Below are positions 12,696-14,579 of a stretch of DNA of 14,579 bases, piece by piece. Source of the stretch: UBA6902 sp964393845 (GTDB lineage: Bacteria > Nitrospirota > Thermodesulfovibrionia > UBA6902); NCBI GenBank assembly GCA_964393845.1, contig CAYMUX010000084.1, positions 1-14,579 on the forward strand, read 5' to 3'. The notes under the pieces were generated by a model, which saw only the letters and a list, made by a program, of their open reading frames with translations, was not told the DNA's origin and searched no databases. The translations under genes and the position numbers were made by a program. Positions within the stretch are counted from its first letter, which is position 1. The number at the start of each line of letters is the position of its first letter.

Positions 12696-13913
12696 ATGGC
12701 AATTGACGCGATAAACGGTATTGTAAGAACAGTAGTCACGGGAAGCAAGGAATACAAAGCCTGGATGGGATTCCTTTCATTGTTGGCCCTTGTAGGAATT
12801 GCATTTGTATTCAGACAGATCGATCAGGGACTTATTGCCACCAATATGAGAGACGACGTGTCCTGGGGATGGTATATTGCTAATTTCACGTTCCTTGTCG
12901 GAGTAGCGGCCGCAGCTGTGGTACTTGTTATTCCTTATTATATTTATGATTTTAAACCTATAGGCGAAATAGTCCTGATCGGTGAGATAATGGCTGTTGC
13001 CGCGGTGTCCATGTGCCTTATGTTTATTGTGCTTGATATGGGCAGCGCTGAAAGGTTCTGGCACCTTATCCCCATGATCGGTATTTTTAATTTTCCCCAG
13101 TCAATACTGACCTGGGATGTTGTTGTGTTGAATATGTATCTGGTGCTGAACTTAACTTTGGTAATTTATGCCCTTTCCAAGATATATGCCGGGAAGTCTT
13201 ATAAAACAAAACTTATCATGCCTTTTATCTTTCTTTCTATCCCTGCTGCAATCAGTATCCATACTGTCACTGCTTTTCTATATCTCGGCGTTCCGGCAAG
13301 ACCGTTCTGGAATACTGCCGTACTGGCTCCGAGGTTTATCGCATCGGCATTCTGTTCAGGACCGGCATTTATGCTTATCATCTTTCAGATCATCAGGAAG
13401 ACCACAAAGCTGAAGATAGCAGACGAGGCGCTTCACAAAGTTGCTGAAATAGTCACATGGTGCATGGCAGTCAATCTCTTCCTGCTCGGCAGTGAGGTAT
13501 TTAAGGAAATGTACTCGGCAACGGCTCACATTGAACCGTTTAATTATCTCTGGAACGGACTTCGCGGACACAATCAGCTTGTTCCCTGGATCTGGACGGC
13601 CCTTATTGTTAACAGCATTGCATTTTTAATATTGATAGTTCCCAGTATCAGGAAGAATTTTTTCATGCTGAATATCGCATGCGTGTTTATTTTTACCGGG
13701 GTGTATATTGAAAAAGGCATGGGGCTGATCTTCCCCGGATTTATCCCAAGCACATTGGGTGAGATATATGACTATATGCCTAATGCCATGGAACTCTGGA
13801 TATCGCTGGGTGTGTGGGCCATCGGGTTGATCATATTTACTGTGGGTGCCAAGATTTGCATAGCCATAAAGACCGGTGAGATCGGGCACGCCGACCCTTC
13901 AGTTCATCATTAG
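12696..13913 (+). CDS. NrfD/PsrC/DsrP-family quinone-interacting membrane subunit
   Basis: Integral membrane protein with about ten helices that exchanges electrons with the menaquinone pool and anchors the FeS subunit. 405 residues. Strong hydrophobic segments begin near residues 24, 58, 92, 138, 172, 212, 250, 297, 323 and 367. The block SIHTVTAFLYLGVPARPFWNTAVLAPRF (start near residue 187), with H189 and R213, is typical of the DsrP/CbcU-like branch. A GGAGAGG-like ribosome site lies 12 nt after the FeS gene stop, so translation is close-coupled. A strong terminator follows at 13941. Direction of electron flow (menaquinol oxidation versus quinone reduction) cannot be read from the sequence. 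Confidence 0.9.
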   Translation: MAIDAINGIVRTVVTGSKEYKAWMGFLSLLALVGIAFVFRQIDQGLIATNMRDDVSWGWYIANFTFLVGVAAAAVVLVIPYYIYDFKPIGEIVLIGEIMAVAAVSMCLMFIVLDMGSAERFWHLIPMIGIFNFPQSILTWDVVVLNMYLVLNLTLVIYALSKIYAGKSYKTKLIMPFIFLSIPAAISIHTVTAFLYLGVPARPFWNTAVLAPRFIASAFCSGPAFMLIIFQIIRKTTKLKIADEALHKVAEIVTWCMAVNLFLLGSEVFKEMYSATAHIEPFNYLWNGLRGHNQLVPWIWTALIVNSIAFLILIVPSIRKNFFMLNIACVFIFTGVYIEKGMGLIFPGFIPSTLGEIYDYMPNAMELWISLGVWAIGLIIFTVGAKICIAIKTGEIGHADPSVHH

Positions 13914-13940
13914 CCTCTTACATAATTTTTTATCCCTGGG

Positions 13941-13972
13941 AAAATCCCCCTTTGCTTAAGGGGGATTTTTTT
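13941..13972 (+). terminator. Rho-independent terminator of the cytochrome operon (repeat-like)
   Basis: AAAATCCCCCTT (13941-13952) pairs perfectly with AAGGGGGATTTT (13958-13969) around a 5-nt loop. A run of seven T follows from within the stem. The arm sequence matches the outer ends of the CCCCCTT repeat family (compare 785-796), so it may be a collapsed repeat copy. With A-rich bases on its other side it may also stop the convergent transposase transcript. Confidence 0.88.
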
Positions 13973-13975
13973 ATG

Positions 13976-14579
13976 TTATGTATTGCCAGGATTTTCCCTG
14001 TCAAGATCCCACTGCAATGGGTTGTTTTGAACATATTCTCTTAATTTGAATAATTCATGTTCGTTTCTGATAATCCTTTCGTAATAATTACGCTGCCAGA
14101 CGGGATTTAATGTATCTCGTATATCATTGATTTTCACGGTTGTGTGATATTTGAAATATGCAATTATGTTCCCCAATGTGGGTTCACGATGTAGGGGCGG
14201 GGTTTTCCCGCCCTTTTTGGGGTGTGTATTTCTGTATGATGAAGGCGAAGCGATTAGGGGCGAAGAAACACCGGGCGAGAAAACCTCGCCCCTACGAATG
14301 TTGTTTATGATTATTATTCCGTGAATGTGGTTAGGCATGATAACACGCATGTCCAATTATACATTCGAGAAACATTCAGGAAGATGCTCTAAATATTTTT
14401 GAACAATTTCCCCGCGTTCATTCAATATCATTTTGCCCGCAATAATTTGCCCGAACAGACATTCCCTGTCTTTGGCGCATATCGTAATAAAATATGCCCC
14501 AGATAGGGAATAGTCATATCCCTTTAGCCCATCTTCCGCAGTTTGAGAATTGGAAACTAATAAAGTCAAACAGTTACAT
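13976..14579 (-). pseudogene. REP-associated Y1 (RAYT, TnpA_REP) transposase, broken by a stop codon
   Basis: HUH-type single-strand transposase of the family that mobilises REP palindromes. The minus strand reads LKGYDYSLSGAYFITICAKDRECLFG, then HLPECFSNV, a TAA stop (14359-14357), then in the same frame LDMRVIMPNHIHGIIII. The HIH pair of the active site is in NHIHG. GNIIAYFKYHTT holds the likely catalytic Tyr region, and PVWQRNYYERIIRNEHELFKLREYVQNNP is the family C-terminus. Relatives usually have Glu at the stop position (NVELD), so a single GAA-to-TAA change explains it. The N-terminus before LKGYDYS is unlike the family and the start may lie beyond the window. Two GTAGGGGC-class repeats lie inside the reading frame. 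Restart at the TTG after the stop would give a truncated protein that keeps HIH. Confidence 0.82.
14191..14295. repeat. Pair of inverted GTAGGGGCG repeats inside the transposase gene
   Basis: GTAGGGGCGGGGTTTTCCCG with CCC following (14191-14213) and an inverted copy (14273-14295, GGGCGAGAAAACCTCGCCCC then TAC) face each other. Inside, TAGGGGCGA (14235-14243) can pair with TCGCCCCTA (14286-14294). The arrangement is REPIN-like. It encodes the segment from about RRGEVFSPG to KKGGKTPPL of the transposase frame. Confidence 0.8.

Noticed and set aside
11078..13913. Assignment of the operon as dsrJOP of the sulfite-reduction complex
   Set aside because: The cytochrome has four CxxCH motifs rather than the three of DsrJ, and no dsrM or dsrK lies upstream.
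1..14579. CRISPR array or phage/defence island
   Set aside because: The repeats are palindromic and dispersed with no regular spacers, and no cas, integrase, capsid or toxin-antitoxin gene was seen.

Overview
The window looks like chromosomal DNA from a Gram-negative, anaerobic or facultative bacterium of the Nitrospirota (Thermodesulfovibrionia-like) or Desulfobacterota/Geobacter type. This is an inference from gene content: LPS-core glycosyltransferases, a pyruvoyl arginine decarboxylase beside an agmatinase, a DapL-type aminotransferase, a Cys-rich PAS sensor kinase, a tetraheme cytochrome/FeS/NrfD module, and an unusual load of short palindromic repeats. No rRNA, tRNA or CRISPR array was seen.

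Layout. Positions 1-1925 (+) hold two overlapping glycosyltransferase genes, a GT4 (5' end outside the window) and a GT2, probably from an LPS-core cluster. Positions 2023-3432 (-) hold agmatinase and pyruvoyl-dependent arginine decarboxylase, which together convert arginine to agmatine to putrescine. hisH (+, 3572-4297) diverges from them and converges on folK (-, 4327-4785). A 302-bp AT-rich gap with two inverted repeats precedes a NarL-type two-component pair (5088-6857, +), followed by a small PilZ-like protein (7132-7446, +). A minus-strand block (10844 to 7477) holds a GGQ rescue-factor-like gene, a small HAD protein, a TauE/SafE transporter and a DapL-type aminotransferase. Positions 11078-13913 (+) form one operon (tetraheme cytochrome c, Tat-exported 4x[4Fe-4S] protein, NrfD-type membrane subunit), with a near-consensus sigma70 promoter in front and a strong terminator behind. 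The right end holds a broken REP-associated (Y1/RAYT) transposase on the minus strand.

The most notable feature is the short repeats and how they meet coding sequence. At least six families occur. A 108-bp three-unit repeat lies exactly in frame inside the GT4 gene. A roughly 99-bp inverted repeat lies in frame inside hisH. A 28-bp palindrome supplies the C-terminal tail of HisH, and a related palindrome supplies the stop codon of the rescue-factor gene. A 146-bp MITE with 22-bp perfect terminal repeats starting GTAA and an 8-bp target duplication (IS66-like hallmarks) sits at the edge of that second palindrome. The broken RAYT gene contains members of the same GTAGGGGC palindrome class, and the terminator after nrfD resembles a collapsed copy of another repeat family. 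The pattern recalls the Rickettsia palindromic elements that insert in frame into genes. I regard it as the best candidate here for an under-described system.
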